Source: Acinetobacter sp. BY419 (GTDB taxonomy: Bacteria > Pseudomonadota > Gammaproteobacteria > Pseudomonadales > Moraxellaceae). From it: a stretch of 64,000 bases of DNA. The stretch lies in NCBI RefSeq assembly GCF_019038395.1, contig NZ_JAGFXZ010000007.1:36374-100373 (forward strand). The letters are read 5' to 3'. The notes under the pieces were generated by a model, which did no database searches, had not been told where the DNA came from, and saw only the letters and a program-made list of their open reading frames with translations. Positions 50,675 through 59,986 of the stretch are shown here, piece by piece. How positions within the stretch are numbered: position 1 is the stretch's first letter; the number at the start of each line of letters is the position of its first letter. The translations under genes and the position numbers were made by a program.

Positions 50675-51058
50675 ATGAATGGTTATGTCGCTGTATTAGA
50701 CTCAATTCCTGAACAGAGCATTGCTGTGGCAGTTTATCTGCTTGGCAGCCTGATTGCTTTATGGTGCTGGTATGACATAACCAAGCGCCTGCCTAAACCT
50801 ATGGGCGGTTTTTTGTGGATTGTGGCCTTTGCGATTCTGCTGACCCCAACGGTATCCGAGGGGCCGAATGCTTCCATTGCACCAGCGATCTTCGGTCTGT
50901 TATTCGGCATGTTGACCAAGGAACAGCCCCTGGTTTGGATTAATGCGTCACTTATTTTATTTGTCATTGGGATTGGATCTGTGATTGGCTATTGCTGGTC
51001 GACCTATGTGTCGAACAAAAGCAATATTCGTGTTCACGAGAAAAGTTCACCGCTGTAA
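50675..51058 (+). CDS. Hypothetical membrane protein
   Basis: 127 residues with four hydrophobic segments (about 15-33, 44-58, 65-79 and 86-105). Contains YDITKRLPKPMGGFLWI and TPTVSEGPNASIAPAIFGLLFG. CAGGAG precedes ATG 50675. Lies between ycgL and the MoxR gene, 20 bases before the latter, so probably co-transcribed. Family not recognised. Confidence 0.7.
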   Translation: MNGYVAVLDSIPEQSIAVAVYLLGSLIALWCWYDITKRLPKPMGGFLWIVAFAILLTPTVSEGPNASIAPAIFGLLFGMLTKEQPLVWINASLILFVIGIGSVIGYCWSTYVSNKSNIRVHEKSSPL

Positions 51059-51078
51059 GTAAAAAATAAGGTTCAATC

Positions 51079-51930
51079 ATGTCTGCTGATAATCAACAAT
51101 TTTCAGGTACCGATCAGTACATCGCGACTGACAGTTTAAAGCTTGCAGTAAAAGCTGCACGCAGTTTGCAAAAACCGTTGCTGGTCAAAGGCGAGCCGGG
51201 TACAGGGAAGACCTTACTGGCCGAGCAAGTAGCAGAAAGCCTGGGTTTAAAACTGATTACCTGGCATATCAAGTCCACTACCAAGGCGCAACAAGGTCTA
51301 TATGAATACGATGCCGTATCGCGCCTGCGTGACAGCCAGCTTGGTGATGATCGTGTCTATGACATCAAGAACTACATCAAGCCGGGCAAACTGTGGGAAG
51401 CCTTTACCAGTGAAGAGCGCTGTGTACTGCTGATTGATGAAATTGACAAGGCAGACATTGAGTTTCCAAATGACTTGTTGCATGAACTCGATAAAATGTC
51501 GTTCTATGTGTACGAGACGGGCGAGACCATTACCGCAACCCAGCGTCCGATTGTGATCATTACTTCAAATAATGAAAAAGAATTGCCGGATGCATTCCTG
51601 CGCCGTTGTTTCTTTCACTATATCGAATTCCCGGATGAAGCCACCATGCGTGAAATCATCGATGTGCATTTTGAGAATATCTCTGCAACATTGGTGAATG
51701 AAGCTTTGCAAGTCTTCTTTAAATTGCGTCAGATTCCGGGGTTGAAAAAACCACCTTCAACTTCTGAACTGATTGACTGGCTCAGTCTGCTCATGGCTGA
51801 CGACATGCCGGAAGATATTCTGCGCAATACCGACAAATCTAAAGCGATTCCACCCTTGTACGGCGCATTGATTAAAAACGAGCAGGATGTGCAGTTGCTT
51901 GAACGTCTAGCCTTTATGTCACGTCGTTAA
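51079..51930 (+). CDS. MoxR-type AAA+ ATPase
   Basis: 283 residues. Walker A VKGEPGTGKTLLA (about 37-49), Walker B CVLLIDEIDKADIEF (about 114-128), and sensor 1 VIITSNNEKELPDAFLRRCFFHYIEFPD. MoxR ATPases work with VWA-domain partners to insert metals or cofactors or to remodel complexes. The next gene, 13 bases downstream, encodes such a partner. Confidence 0.93.
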   Translation: MSADNQQFSGTDQYIATDSLKLAVKAARSLQKPLLVKGEPGTGKTLLAEQVAESLGLKLITWHIKSTTKAQQGLYEYDAVSRLRDSQLGDDRVYDIKNYIKPGKLWEAFTSEERCVLLIDEIDKADIEFPNDLLHELDKMSFYVYETGETITATQRPIVIITSNNEKELPDAFLRRCFFHYIEFPDEATMREIIDVHFENISATLVNEALQVFFKLRQIPGLKKPPSTSELIDWLSLLMADDMPEDILRNTDKSKAIPPLYGALIKNEQDVQLLERLAFMSRR

Positions 51931-51943
51931 GGGAGAAACACGC

Positions 51944-53131
51944 ATGTTTGTGCGACTGTTTTATACCTTACGCAAATACGGCGTGCCGGTATCGACCCGC
52001 GAACTGATTGACCTGAATCAGGCGGTTGCCGCAGGACTGGTCTTTGCCGATCAGGACGAATTCTATCAGCTCGCCAAAACCGTGATGGTCAAGGACGAGC
52101 GTTATTTCGATAAGTTCGACCGCGCCATGAAAGATTACTTTGATGGTATTCAGACCTTTGATATTGATGAGCTTCTTAATCAGGTACATAAGTTACCCAA
52201 AGACTGGTTTGATCTGGAGCTTATCGAGAAACATCTGACCCCTGAACAGCGCGAAGAACTGAAAAAAGCCGGATCGCTGGAAGAACTGATGAAAATGCTC
52301 GAAGAGCGCTTGCGTGAACAGCATAAAAAACATCAGGGCGGCAACAAGATGATTGGCACTGGCGGCACTTCGCCGTTTGGTGCTTATGGTGATCACCCTG
52401 AAGGGGTGCGTATTGGTGGGCCGGGACGGAAACGCTCTGCGGTGAAAGTCTGGGAGCAGCGCCAATATCGAAATCTGGATGATGAGCAGATTCTGGGGAG
52501 TCGCCAGATGCAAATGGCGCTGCGCCGTTTGCGTAAATTTGCCCGTCAGGGTGCAGCAGAAGAGCTGGATATTGACGGAACGATTCGTGAAACGGCCAAG
52601 CAGGGTATTCTGGATGTGCAATTGGTGCCGGAACGCCGTAACCGTATTAAGGTCTTGATGCTGTTTGATGTTGGCGGTTCGATGGATGCGCATATTGCCC
52701 AGTGTGAAAAACTGTTTAGTGCAGCCAAAACCGAATTCAAGACTCTGGAATATTTCTATTTCCATAACTGTTTGTATGACTATGTTTGGAAAGACAATGT
52801 CCGTCGTTCCAGCTCACGCATGAATACCTGGGATTTATTCAATACCTATGGTCGTGATTACCGGGTGATAGTGGTCGGTGATGCCAGTATGGCACCTTAT
52901 GAACTGACCTCGGTCGGCGGTTCGGTTGAATATATGAATGATGAAGCTGGGCAAATCTGGCTACAGCGTTTGCGTCAGCATTTTGATAAAACTGCCTGGC
53001 TCAATCCGGAAGAAGAAAATTACTGGCATTACACGCATAGCATTGGCTTAATCAAGCAAATTTTTGAAGATCATATGTTTCCAATGACCCTAAAAGGCAT
53101 TGAGGATATGACTAAATATCTGGCGCGTTAA
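51944..53131 (+). CDS. VWA-domain CoxE-like protein
   Basis: 395 residues. N-terminal helical part (MFVRLFYTLRKYGVPVSTREL), a glycine/Lys linker (GGNKMIGTGGTSPFGAYGD), and a C-terminal von Willebrand A domain from about 225. The metal site reads LMLFDVGGSMDAH (DxGxS rather than the usual DxSxS, as far as I recall common in this subgroup), then YFYFHNCLYDYVWKDN, VVGDASMAPYELTSVGGSVEY. GGGAG precedes ATG 51944. Operon partner of the MoxR ATPase; the target complex is unknown. Confidence 0.87.
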   Translation: MFVRLFYTLRKYGVPVSTRELIDLNQAVAAGLVFADQDEFYQLAKTVMVKDERYFDKFDRAMKDYFDGIQTFDIDELLNQVHKLPKDWFDLELIEKHLTPEQREELKKAGSLEELMKMLEERLREQHKKHQGGNKMIGTGGTSPFGAYGDHPEGVRIGGPGRKRSAVKVWEQRQYRNLDDEQILGSRQMQMALRRLRKFARQGAAEELDIDGTIRETAKQGILDVQLVPERRNRIKVLMLFDVGGSMDAHIAQCEKLFSAAKTEFKTLEYFYFHNCLYDYVWKDNVRRSSSRMNTWDLFNTYGRDYRVIVVGDASMAPYELTSVGGSVEYMNDEAGQIWLQRLRQHFDKTAWLNPEEENYWHYTHSIGLIKQIFEDHMFPMTLKGIEDMTKYLAR

Positions 53132-53146
53132 TTCCATTTATCTATA

Positions 53147-53205
53147 AGTGACTTTAGCTATAGTAATTAGTGCTTTAAAACAAATTATTCTAGTATAAAG
53201 TCACT
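53147..53205. repeat. Inverted repeat upstream of trpB
   Basis: AGTGACTTTA (53147-53156) and TAAAGTCACT (53196-53205) are perfect complements separated by 39 bases. It lies 35 bases before the trpB start. No T-run, so not a standard terminator. Confidence 0.5.
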
Positions 53206-53239
53206 CATTATCTCTTATTTTAAAATCTCGGGCGTGATT

Positions 53240-54442
53240 ATGTCTCATCAAATTAATGGTATTGCATTACCGAATGAAGAGGGTTTTTTTGGTCAATATG
53301 GCGGTCAGTTTATTCCACCTGATCTGAAGCAGGCCATGGACGATATTAATGTAGCCTATCAGGAAATTCGTCAGACTGAAGAGTTTCAGAATGAACTGAA
53401 AGATCTGTTTGCCCATTATGTTGGTCGTCCAAGTCCTTTATTTCATGCCAAGCGTTTGTCTGAACAGCTGGGTGGGGCGCAGATTTATCTGAAACGTGAA
53501 GATCTGAACCATACCGGCGCACATAAAATCAATCACTGTCTGGGCGAAGCTTTGCTGGCCAAATATATGGGCAAGACCAAAGTGATTGCAGAAACCGGTG
53601 CTGGCCAGCATGGTGTTGCACTGGCAACCGCATGTGCCTTGGTTGGTATTCCATGTGAAATTCATATGGGGCAGGTGGATATCGAAAAAGAACATCCAAA
53701 TGTCGTGAAAATGAAGATTCTGGGTGCCAAGTTGATCTCCGTGACCCGTGGTACAGCAACCTTAAAAGATGCAGTCGACAGTGCCTTCGAAGAATATTTA
53801 AAAGATCCGAAAAATTACATCTACGCCATTGGTTCAGTGGTCGGACCGCATCCATTTCCAATGATGGTACGTGATTTTCAGTCTATTATTGGCGATGAAA
53901 TTAAAGTCCAGGCCAATGAGCGTTTTGGTGCAAATCCTGACTATATTGTTGCCTGTGTCGGTGGTGGTTCTAATGCAGTAGGTGCATTTACTGCATTTTT
54001 GAATGAACCTGAGGTAAAGCTGGTTGGAGTTGAGCCGGCAGGACATGGTTTAGATACCGATATGCATTCAGCCACTTTGACCCTGGGTAAACCGAGCCAG
54101 TTACATGGTATGGCCTGTTATGTTCTGGAAGATGAACAAGGCGAGCCATTGCCAGTGCATTCAATTGCTTCTGGTCTGGATTACCCGGGTGTGGGGCCAC
54201 AGCATAGCTTGCTCAAAGATTTGGGTCGGGTAGAGTACACCACTGCGACCGATGAGGAATGTCTGAATGCATTTATGACTTTATCACGTGTAGAAGGTAT
54301 TGTGCCTGCACTAGAAAGTGCGCACGCGGTAGCTTGGGTAATTCGTGAAGCCGGGAAACTGCCAAAAGATATCAAGATTGTGGTCAACCTATCGGGCCGT
54401 GGTGATAAAGACTCAGATTACGTTGCAGAGAAATTAGGTTTG
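53240..54442 (+). CDS. trpB: Tryptophan synthase beta-chain-like protein
   Basis: PLP enzyme that joins indole and serine to tryptophan. The start is ATG 53240 ([15 protein letters not shown]), 402 residues; the frame reaches back to GTG 53234. [20 protein letters not shown] (Lys of the internal aldimine), [14 protein letters not shown] and the [10 protein letters not shown] phosphate loop are intact. The segment [20 protein letters not shown] differs from the usual YMG-EDVERQ-LNVFRM, which contacts TrpA. No trpA, trpF or other trp gene is adjacent. I infer a divergent or stand-alone paralogue. Confidence 0.85.
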
Positions 54443-54469
54443 AACTGATTTTATTTAGAGTATTTATAT

Positions 54470-54501
54470 AAAAAATCCCGGTACGTGTACCGGGATTTTT
54501 T
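54470..54501 (+). terminator. Rho-independent terminator after trpB
   Basis: AAAAATCCCGGTAC-GT-GTACCGGGATTTTT. Very stable. Confidence 0.92.
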
Positions 54502-54591
54502 ATGCATCAGATATAAATTTTCAACTTGATCATATTTAAATTCAGGATATTCAAAAGGGTTTTAAATATTTAAAAAAATCCAGATGTTGTT

Positions 54592-55023
54592 TTAACCTGA
54601 GATATATTGCTGTAATTGTTCAATTAATTTTCGTTGATCATCCATAGCGGCTTTGACCAAATCCCCAATTGAAATCAAACCGATCAGTTTTTCATGTTCT
54701 ACAACGGGTAAATGCCGCATGTGGCGATCAGTCATCAGTGACAAACAGTCTTCTACTGTGGTGGCGGTATTTACGGTAATCACTTTCGAGGTCATGATCT
54801 CATTGACTGTAGTATCAAATGAGGTTCTTTGCATCAGGGCAATCTTACGGGTATAGTCTCTTTCTGACAAAATCCCCACCACACTGTCTTCATGGGTTAC
54901 CACAAGCGCCCCGATTCCTTTGTCGGCCATCAAGGTGATGGCCTCTAAAACTGTGGAATCTGGACGGATGGTATAAATAGCTTGATGCATTTTTTCACTG
55001 AGCACCTGTGCCACATTGGTCAT
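54592..55023 (-). CDS. CBS-domain-pair protein
   Basis: 143 residues consisting of two CBS motifs: AITLMADKGIGALVVTHEDSVVGILSERDYTR and CLSLMTDRHMRHLPVVEHEKLIGLISIGDLVKA. Such stand-alone pairs bind adenosine nucleotides and are thought to sense energy state. AAGGATG precedes ATG 55023. No operon partner is seen. Confidence 0.9.
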   Translation of the reverse strand: MTNVAQVLSEKMHQAIYTIRPDSTVLEAITLMADKGIGALVVTHEDSVVGILSERDYTRKIALMQRTSFDTTVNEIMTSKVITVNTATTVEDCLSLMTDRHMRHLPVVEHEKLIGLISIGDLVKAAMDDQRKLIEQLQQYISG

Positions 55024-55127
55024 GCTTAATCATCCTTATCGGTCAATTTATTATTAGTCCTAGAGTATGTATTCAACCTGAACATCTCTAAGTGTTTAGG
55101 TTTTAATCTTTAAAAATAACATGTTAT

Positions 55128-55508
55128 TTAAGCAATGTGCAGTCTTTGTTGCGAAAAAAATAGATGGCGCATCTGTGCAGCAGTCAGTTTAAGTTTAGTG
55201 CCATTGGTATTGCACAGGGCTGGCGTCACATTCAGTCGCGACAAGGTCGGCAATAATGCATTTTCAAAATCTTCAGAATTGATTTTACGTGGGATGTAAT
55301 CAGGCCAATGTTGCTGGGCATAATTTTTGGCATCGAGTGGATTGAGCCAGAATGGAAAAATACAGTCTTCCTGGTCACGCATCATTGCCCAGCCTTTATA
55401 ATATGCACCCCATAGCTCACCACAATTCATCATGGATTTCAGCATTGTGATCTTCAGAAGAAATTCTTTGCAGATCGGATCAATTTGAATAATTGTTCGT
55501 GGTTTCAT
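55128..55508 (-). CDS. DUF2750-like protein
   Basis: 126 residues. The central GELWGAYYKGWAMMRDQEDCIFPFWLNPLDAKNYA stretch fits the DUF2750 pattern (W------ FP-W----A). Soluble, helical; several Cys without clear metal-site spacing. Function unknown. Start ATG 55508 has weak ribosome-binding signal. Confidence 0.7.
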   Translation of the reverse strand: MKPRTIIQIDPICKEFLLKITMLKSMMNCGELWGAYYKGWAMMRDQEDCIFPFWLNPLDAKNYAQQHWPDYIPRKINSEDFENALLPTLSRLNVTPALCNTNGTKLKLTAAQMRHLFFSQQRLHIA

Positions 55509-55631
55509 TGGAATTAAGTGCTATTGGATGACAGCCCCTATTCTAGAAACTTTATAAGTAATTACTGTTTCAGCTTTGCAAGTAATCGTAAGAAAATATG
55601 TCTTTATTGCTATTTATCGAAAAAATGGCTG

Positions 55632-55659
55632 AAAAAAACGCCACCTAGGCGACGTTTTT
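55632..55659 (-). terminator. Terminator for the Sel1-like gene
   Basis: On the minus strand CGCC-TAGGT-GGCG with A- and T-runs on either side and a one-base bulge. Starts immediately after the stop codon at 55660. Confidence 0.7.
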
Positions 55660-55893
55660 CTATGCTTGCATGGTGGCCATGTTTTGCCAGTACTGAGCTT
55701 TGAGTGAATCTCGTTCCACCCGAAAACCCTGATAATAAAGTTCTGCTAAAAAAAGCGCTGCTTTACCATGGCCGGCACGAGCTGCATCTTCGAGCTGTTT
55801 GACCGCATCGACAAAGTTCATTTGTGATTGAATAGTGTTCACAGCATCTGCATACAGATGTTCAAGATCGTGTTGAGAGAGTTGTTGTATCAT
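55660..55893 (-). CDS. Sel1-repeat-like short protein
   Basis: 77 residues. AVKQLEDAARAGHGKAALFLAELYYQGFRVERDSLKAQYW reads as one and a half Sel1/TPR helical repeats (A----G---A---LG-LY--G-GV--D---A--W). Single repeats of this type mediate protein contacts. Start ATG 55893 has GGAG upstream. Transcribed alone. Confidence 0.75.
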   Translation of the reverse strand: MIQQLSQHDLEHLYADAVNTIQSQMNFVDAVKQLEDAARAGHGKAALFLAELYYQGFRVERDSLKAQYWQNMATMQA

Positions 55894-56115
55894 ATAAAAA
55901 CTCCTTAATTTTAATTATGATTACAGGACAGACTCATAAGTCTAAATACAAATATAACTTAGTATTATTAAACTAATATTACAAAATAATGGAAATGTCA
56001 ACTATTCGACTTTATTCGTTTACTTCAGTTATAGTTTAACTGATTAAACTATACACAACTATAAATATTATTAAGCTACATTGTAAATGGATAGCAAACA
56101 AATAAGGAGAAAGCC

Positions 56116-56478
56116 ATGACGACAAGAACTCTAGATGGTGTGAAATTTGATATGCCACCGACTGCAGGTCAAATTATGGAGCTTGCCGATTTGCATCGCA
56201 AAAAGCTTGATGCTGCCATATTTAGCAAATCTACCCATTTGGGTGAATGTGGTCTGGCACAGCGCAAAGAAGTATATAATTTTACTCGTGAGCTGGATGA
56301 AAACCAGCGTGAGCAGTTTTATAAACTCTATAATGGCGAATTAGTCCGTATTGCAGATGAAGACCGCTTGCATCCACCTGAAGCAGAAGCAGGTTTAAGT
56401 AAATTTGCGATTCTACTCGTACTGGCAGTGGTGGCAGCGGTGCTCTATTCCACAATTCTAACCAAAGCAATGAATTAA
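56116..56478 (+). CDS. Hypothetical protein with C-terminal membrane anchor
   Basis: 120 residues. Soluble N-terminal part with a conserved-looking CGLAQRKEVYNFTRELDENQREQFYKLYNGEL region, then one C-terminal hydrophobic segment (AILLVLAVVAAVLYSTILT). AAGGAGA precedes ATG 56116. Tail-anchored topology is likely. No family recognised. Confidence 0.72.
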   Translation: MTTRTLDGVKFDMPPTAGQIMELADLHRKKLDAAIFSKSTHLGECGLAQRKEVYNFTRELDENQREQFYKLYNGELVRIADEDRLHPPEAEAGLSKFAILLVLAVVAAVLYSTILTKAMN

Positions 56479-56577
56479 GCTTGGCATAAGTAGATTTCCA
56501 GTCCTTGTGAATATTGAGTGTACTGACTTGAACTTATGCAGTGGCGACCATACACTACCTTTAACCTGAGGTAGTGT

Positions 56578-56901
56578 ATGTCTATAGATACAGAAAAACT
56601 AAGTCAATTTTTCAGCAGAATTAATCTGGAACAGATTTATAACAGTGTGGTTATTTTTATTATTGCAGTGATTTTATTTTTAGCCGCATTTGCTCTCTAT
56701 CGTCCGCTTAACATTACTCAGGTCACCCAGATTCGGCAACTTTCCGAACAGCAAAACTTACCGCAAACTCAGGATATGGCACTTGCTCTATTAGAGCAGC
56801 AGCATATCCGCCGTGGACAGTATCTTAAATTGATGCAGGCTTATCAGCAGGAGTCGTCGCGGGCACGTCAACTTCCACCGGTTTCTGTGGAGATGCGTTA
56901 G
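56578..56901 (+). CDS. Hypothetical bitopic membrane protein
   Basis: 107 residues. One membrane helix (VVIFIIAVILFLAAFALY, about 24-41) and a glutamine-rich helical C-terminus (QIRQLSEQQNLPQTQDMALALLEQQHIRRGQYLKL). GAGGTAG precedes ATG 56578. The 3' end overlaps the convergent M16 peptidase gene by 77 bases. Confidence 0.7.
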   Translation: MSIDTEKLSQFFSRINLEQIYNSVVIFIIAVILFLAAFALYRPLNITQVTQIRQLSEQQNLPQTQDMALALLEQQHIRRGQYLKLMQAYQQESSRARQLPPVSVEMR

Positions 56902-58414
56902 GCACAGGGTTTGTGGGTAAGTAGAAATTGGTATCAATCAAATTCTGCTCCAAACGCATTTTTAAGGCATCTTTATCCAGTTCTTTGTTGACGACAACTA
57001 GAGTTAAACGATCTGGATGGAAATGCTTGCGTACTGCATTTTGTACCTCTGTTGCCGTGATCTTAGCCAAGCGCTCTGGATAACTGGATAAATAATCATT
57101 TTGTTCACCATAAAAGCCCATATTACCTAATTGGGCATTAATGGTGGCATTACTGCTGTAATTGTTAGGGAAGGCCCGCAGCATGCCTGCTTTGGTTTCT
57201 TCCAGACGCTGAGCATCAATCGGTTGACTGACAAAGTTGATAAATGCCTGATGTGCGATCTGAATGCTGTCCAGCAGTTGATCCTGACGCGTAGAATATT
57301 TAAAGCTGAATACTCCCGGTGCCTGACTAAAGCTTAATGAACTATAAGCTCCGTAGGTAAAACCACGTTTGACCCGTAGTTCCTGCATGAGTACCGCATT
57401 AAATCCACTACCGCCAAACATGCGATTGGCGACTTCTAAAGCCAGTTTTTCTTCAGTAAAGCGGGTTGGGCCTAAATGTCCAAAAGTGACATGTGCCTGA
57501 GACGAGTTATAGGCTAAATGTACCACTTCAAAACCAGATTTAATTTCAGGTTGGGGTAATGCCGCTGCTTTTTGTCCTTGAGGTAAATTGCCGGCAATTC
57601 GTTCAGACAGTTCGCGTGCCTGCTTCGGGCTAAGTTTCCCCGTAATAGCAATATTCATATTTTGTGCCACCAGAAACTGATCGCGGAATTTTTTTAATAA
57701 TTCTGCGTTAATTTTCTTGGTACTGCCTTGGGTGCCACTAATCGGTTCTGCATAAGGATGTTGGCCATACAGGGCGCGATAAAAGCGGATATCCATTAGC
57801 CGGCTGGGATTTTCCTGTAATTGCTTTTGTCCTACTTGTGTATTGCTTAATGCCAGATTAATACTGGATGGTTTAAATGAGGCATTCTTTAAAACCTCCA
57901 TCATCATTCCGAGTGCCGGCTCCAATTTCTTTGGGTCTGAAAGCGTACGCAGACGAACCACGAACATGTCCCGATAAGCTTGTACGCTAAATTGTGCACC
58001 GGTTTGGTCAAAAACTGCCGCCACCTGGTTCGCGTTATATTTGTCTGTACCTTCACGCATCAACTTGGCTGCCATATTTGACAGACCAGAGAGTCCTTTG
58101 GCAATTTCCTGATCACGGGCCGAGCCGGCATTAAAGGTCAGCTGGATATCCACCATCGGAAGATCCTGCGTTTCAACAAATAGCGTACGTACCTCGTAGC
58201 GGTTGTTCAGGTCATGAATGTACGGTGCCTGAAATGCACGCTGCGGATTGATGTCTTTGAGACTTTGCAACAGGGGAATAGACTGTAACTGGTTCGGATT
58301 ATCATTTTGATCAGGTTCAGGATCCAGATAGTTTTCTGGATGGACAGCAGTACCAAAACTTAAAATAGGAATAAGTAAAAAAGGACGGAGGTGATGAAGC
58401 ATTGCAATCCCCAT
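56825..58414 (-). CDS. M16-family peptidase-like protein, probably non-catalytic subunit
   Basis: 529 residues of the M16/pitrilysin family, with a signal-like N-terminus (MLHHLRPFLLIPILSFGTAV). Both M16 lobes are present, ending with the QLGNMGFYGEQNDYLSSYPERLAKIT segment, but the HxxEH zinc motif is replaced near residue 110 (GLSGLSNMAAKLM), so this should be the inactive partner of the upstream gene, as in other M16 pairs. Its ATG overlaps the previous stop by one base (TAATG). Probably periplasmic. Confidence 0.85.
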   Translation of the reverse strand: MGIAMLHHLRPFLLIPILSFGTAVHPENYLDPEPDQNDNPNQLQSIPLLQSLKDINPQRAFQAPYIHDLNNRYEVRTLFVETQDLPMVDIQLTFNAGSARDQEIAKGLSGLSNMAAKLMREGTDKYNANQVAAVFDQTGAQFSVQAYRDMFVVRLRTLSDPKKLEPALGMMMEVLKNASFKPSSINLALSNTQVGQKQLQENPSRLMDIRFYRALYGQHPYAEPISGTQGSTKKINAELLKKFRDQFLVAQNMNIAITGKLSPKQARELSERIAGNLPQGQKAAALPQPEIKSGFEVVHLAYNSSQAHVTFGHLGPTRFTEEKLALEVANRMFGGSGFNAVLMQELRVKRGFTYGAYSSLSFSQAPGVFSFKYSTRQDQLLDSIQIAHQAFINFVSQPIDAQRLEETKAGMLRAFPNNYSSNATINAQLGNMGFYGEQNDYLSSYPERLAKITATEVQNAVRKHFHPDRLTLVVVNKELDKDALKMRLEQNLIDTNFYLPTNPVPNASPQKPVEVDVPATTPADKPASI

Positions 58415-59808
58415 TATTGGGCTTTTTGTTCAGGCGAGAGATAAAGTGTACTGAGGTTGTCACGGACGAAATAGGCATTGGCGACGCGCTGGATATCCTG
58501 GACGCTGACACTTTCAAAGTGTTTCGGTAATTCATCCATCAGGCGATAACTCAGTCCATTTACTTCTAGATTTCCAATCATTTTGGCCTGGCCAGCAATA
58601 TCGTCCTGGCTATAAATTAAACTGGAAATAAAGCGGGTGCTGATAGGGTTAACTTCCTGCTGGGTCATGGCGGTGGTTTTGAGTAAATCTACTTCATCCT
58701 GAATTGCTTGCTGTGCTTCTTGCAAAGATACGCCTGGTGCAGGTAGGGCAGAAATGCCAAACAGGCTGTCACCTCGATTATAAGGATCATAAGAAACACT
58801 GACAGAGGTCAGGATCTTACGATCACGTACCAAGCGGTCTTGCAGGCGCGAAGAAATACCACTGTCCAAAAGGCTGCGAATAATAGTCAAGGCATACGAA
58901 TCTTGGGGGTTTTTGGCAGTAGCGAGAGATTTTACATTCCAGGTCATGTACAGATTTGCTACCTGAACATTGCTGTTAATTTCCATATGCCGATAGCCCA
59001 AGCGTTCAAATTCCAGTACATCATTGCGTGCTGGTGTTGGGCGTGAGGGGATGTCAGCAAAATATTTTTGTACCTGAGCCAAAGCCGCTTCAGATTCTAC
59101 ATTCCCTACAATCACCAGAATGGCATTATTCGGGCTATACCAGTCCCGATACCATTTTTTGACATCATTCAATTGAATATTGTTCAGGGTTTTCATATGC
59201 CCAATCACCGGCTGGCGATAATGGCTGGTTGGATAACTGATCCATTTAAACCGTTCAAAGGCCTGAGCACGCGGGTTGTCATCGGTACGCTGTCGCCGTT
59301 CCTCCATGACCACTTTAATTTCTGGCGCAAAGTCCTGCTGCCGCAGTAATAAGTTACTCATACGGTCAGATTCAAGTTCCAAGGCCATGGGAAAATAGGC
59401 TTTCGGATAGAGCTGATAATAATTGGTGTAATTGGTAAAGGTGGCTGCGTTGATACTGCCGCCATAAATCCGGCTAAGACGGGTAAATTCGTCATTTGGA
59501 ACTTTATGCGTACCTTTGAACATCATGTGTTCAAGTGCATGTGATACCCCCAAAATATTTCCAGATTCATCACTGCTGCCGACTTTGTACCAGATCTGTG
59601 TCATCACCATGGGCGCACGATGGTCTTCTCGAATAATGACTTTTAAACCATTAGCTAAGGTAGTTTCAAAAGTAGTACGTGACAATTCACTTCGGGTTTG
59701 GGCCTGAACCGGGCTAAAACTCAGGCTGAGCAAGACAGCGCCGAGTGGATAAAGCATCTGTTTGATCATTTGAGAGAAAGAGGAGACAGTCAAAAAGGTG
59801 GTGGACAC
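58414..59808 (-). CDS. M16-family zinc peptidase, catalytic subunit
   Basis: Zinc metallopeptidase with HALEHMMFKG (HxxEH) and downstream conserved Glu. I place the start at GTG 59808, which has GGGAG five bases upstream; ATG 59769 lacks a ribosome-binding site. That gives 464 residues with a signal-like hydrophobic run (MLYPLGAVLLSLSFSPVQAQ, after a 16-residue polar leader), so the protein is periplasmic. It is the active half of a two-gene pair with the following gene, which lacks the motif. Divergent from ftsY. Confidence 0.88.
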   Translation of the reverse strand: MSTTFLTVSSFSQMIKQMLYPLGAVLLSLSFSPVQAQTRSELSRTTFETTLANGLKVIIREDHRAPMVMTQIWYKVGSSDESGNILGVSHALEHMMFKGTHKVPNDEFTRLSRIYGGSINAATFTNYTNYYQLYPKAYFPMALELESDRMSNLLLRQQDFAPEIKVVMEERRQRTDDNPRAQAFERFKWISYPTSHYRQPVIGHMKTLNNIQLNDVKKWYRDWYSPNNAILVIVGNVESEAALAQVQKYFADIPSRPTPARNDVLEFERLGYRHMEINSNVQVANLYMTWNVKSLATAKNPQDSYALTIIRSLLDSGISSRLQDRLVRDRKILTSVSVSYDPYNRGDSLFGISALPAPGVSLQEAQQAIQDEVDLLKTTAMTQQEVNPISTRFISSLIYSQDDIAGQAKMIGNLEVNGLSYRLMDELPKHFESVSVQDIQRVANAYFVRDNLSTLYLSPEQKAQ

Positions 59809-59986
59809 TAGATCTCCCAAAAATAGGCATTTGTATTTATAGTTATTTTTAATAAATGCGTGCTTGAAAGCAACCGAGAGCTGTAGCTTTTTGGTATGTT
59901 TGTCCAGCATTTGCATTGCTAGCTGCAAAGCAGGCAAGTTATGGTAGAATCTGGGTTTTTAACGCAATGCTTTTCAAGGATTCGGC

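Noticed and set aside
59809..59937. Extension of the M16 peptidase to ATG 59937
   Set aside because: Added residues do not look like a signal peptide and would overlap the ftsY promoter region; GTG 59808 has the best ribosome-binding site.
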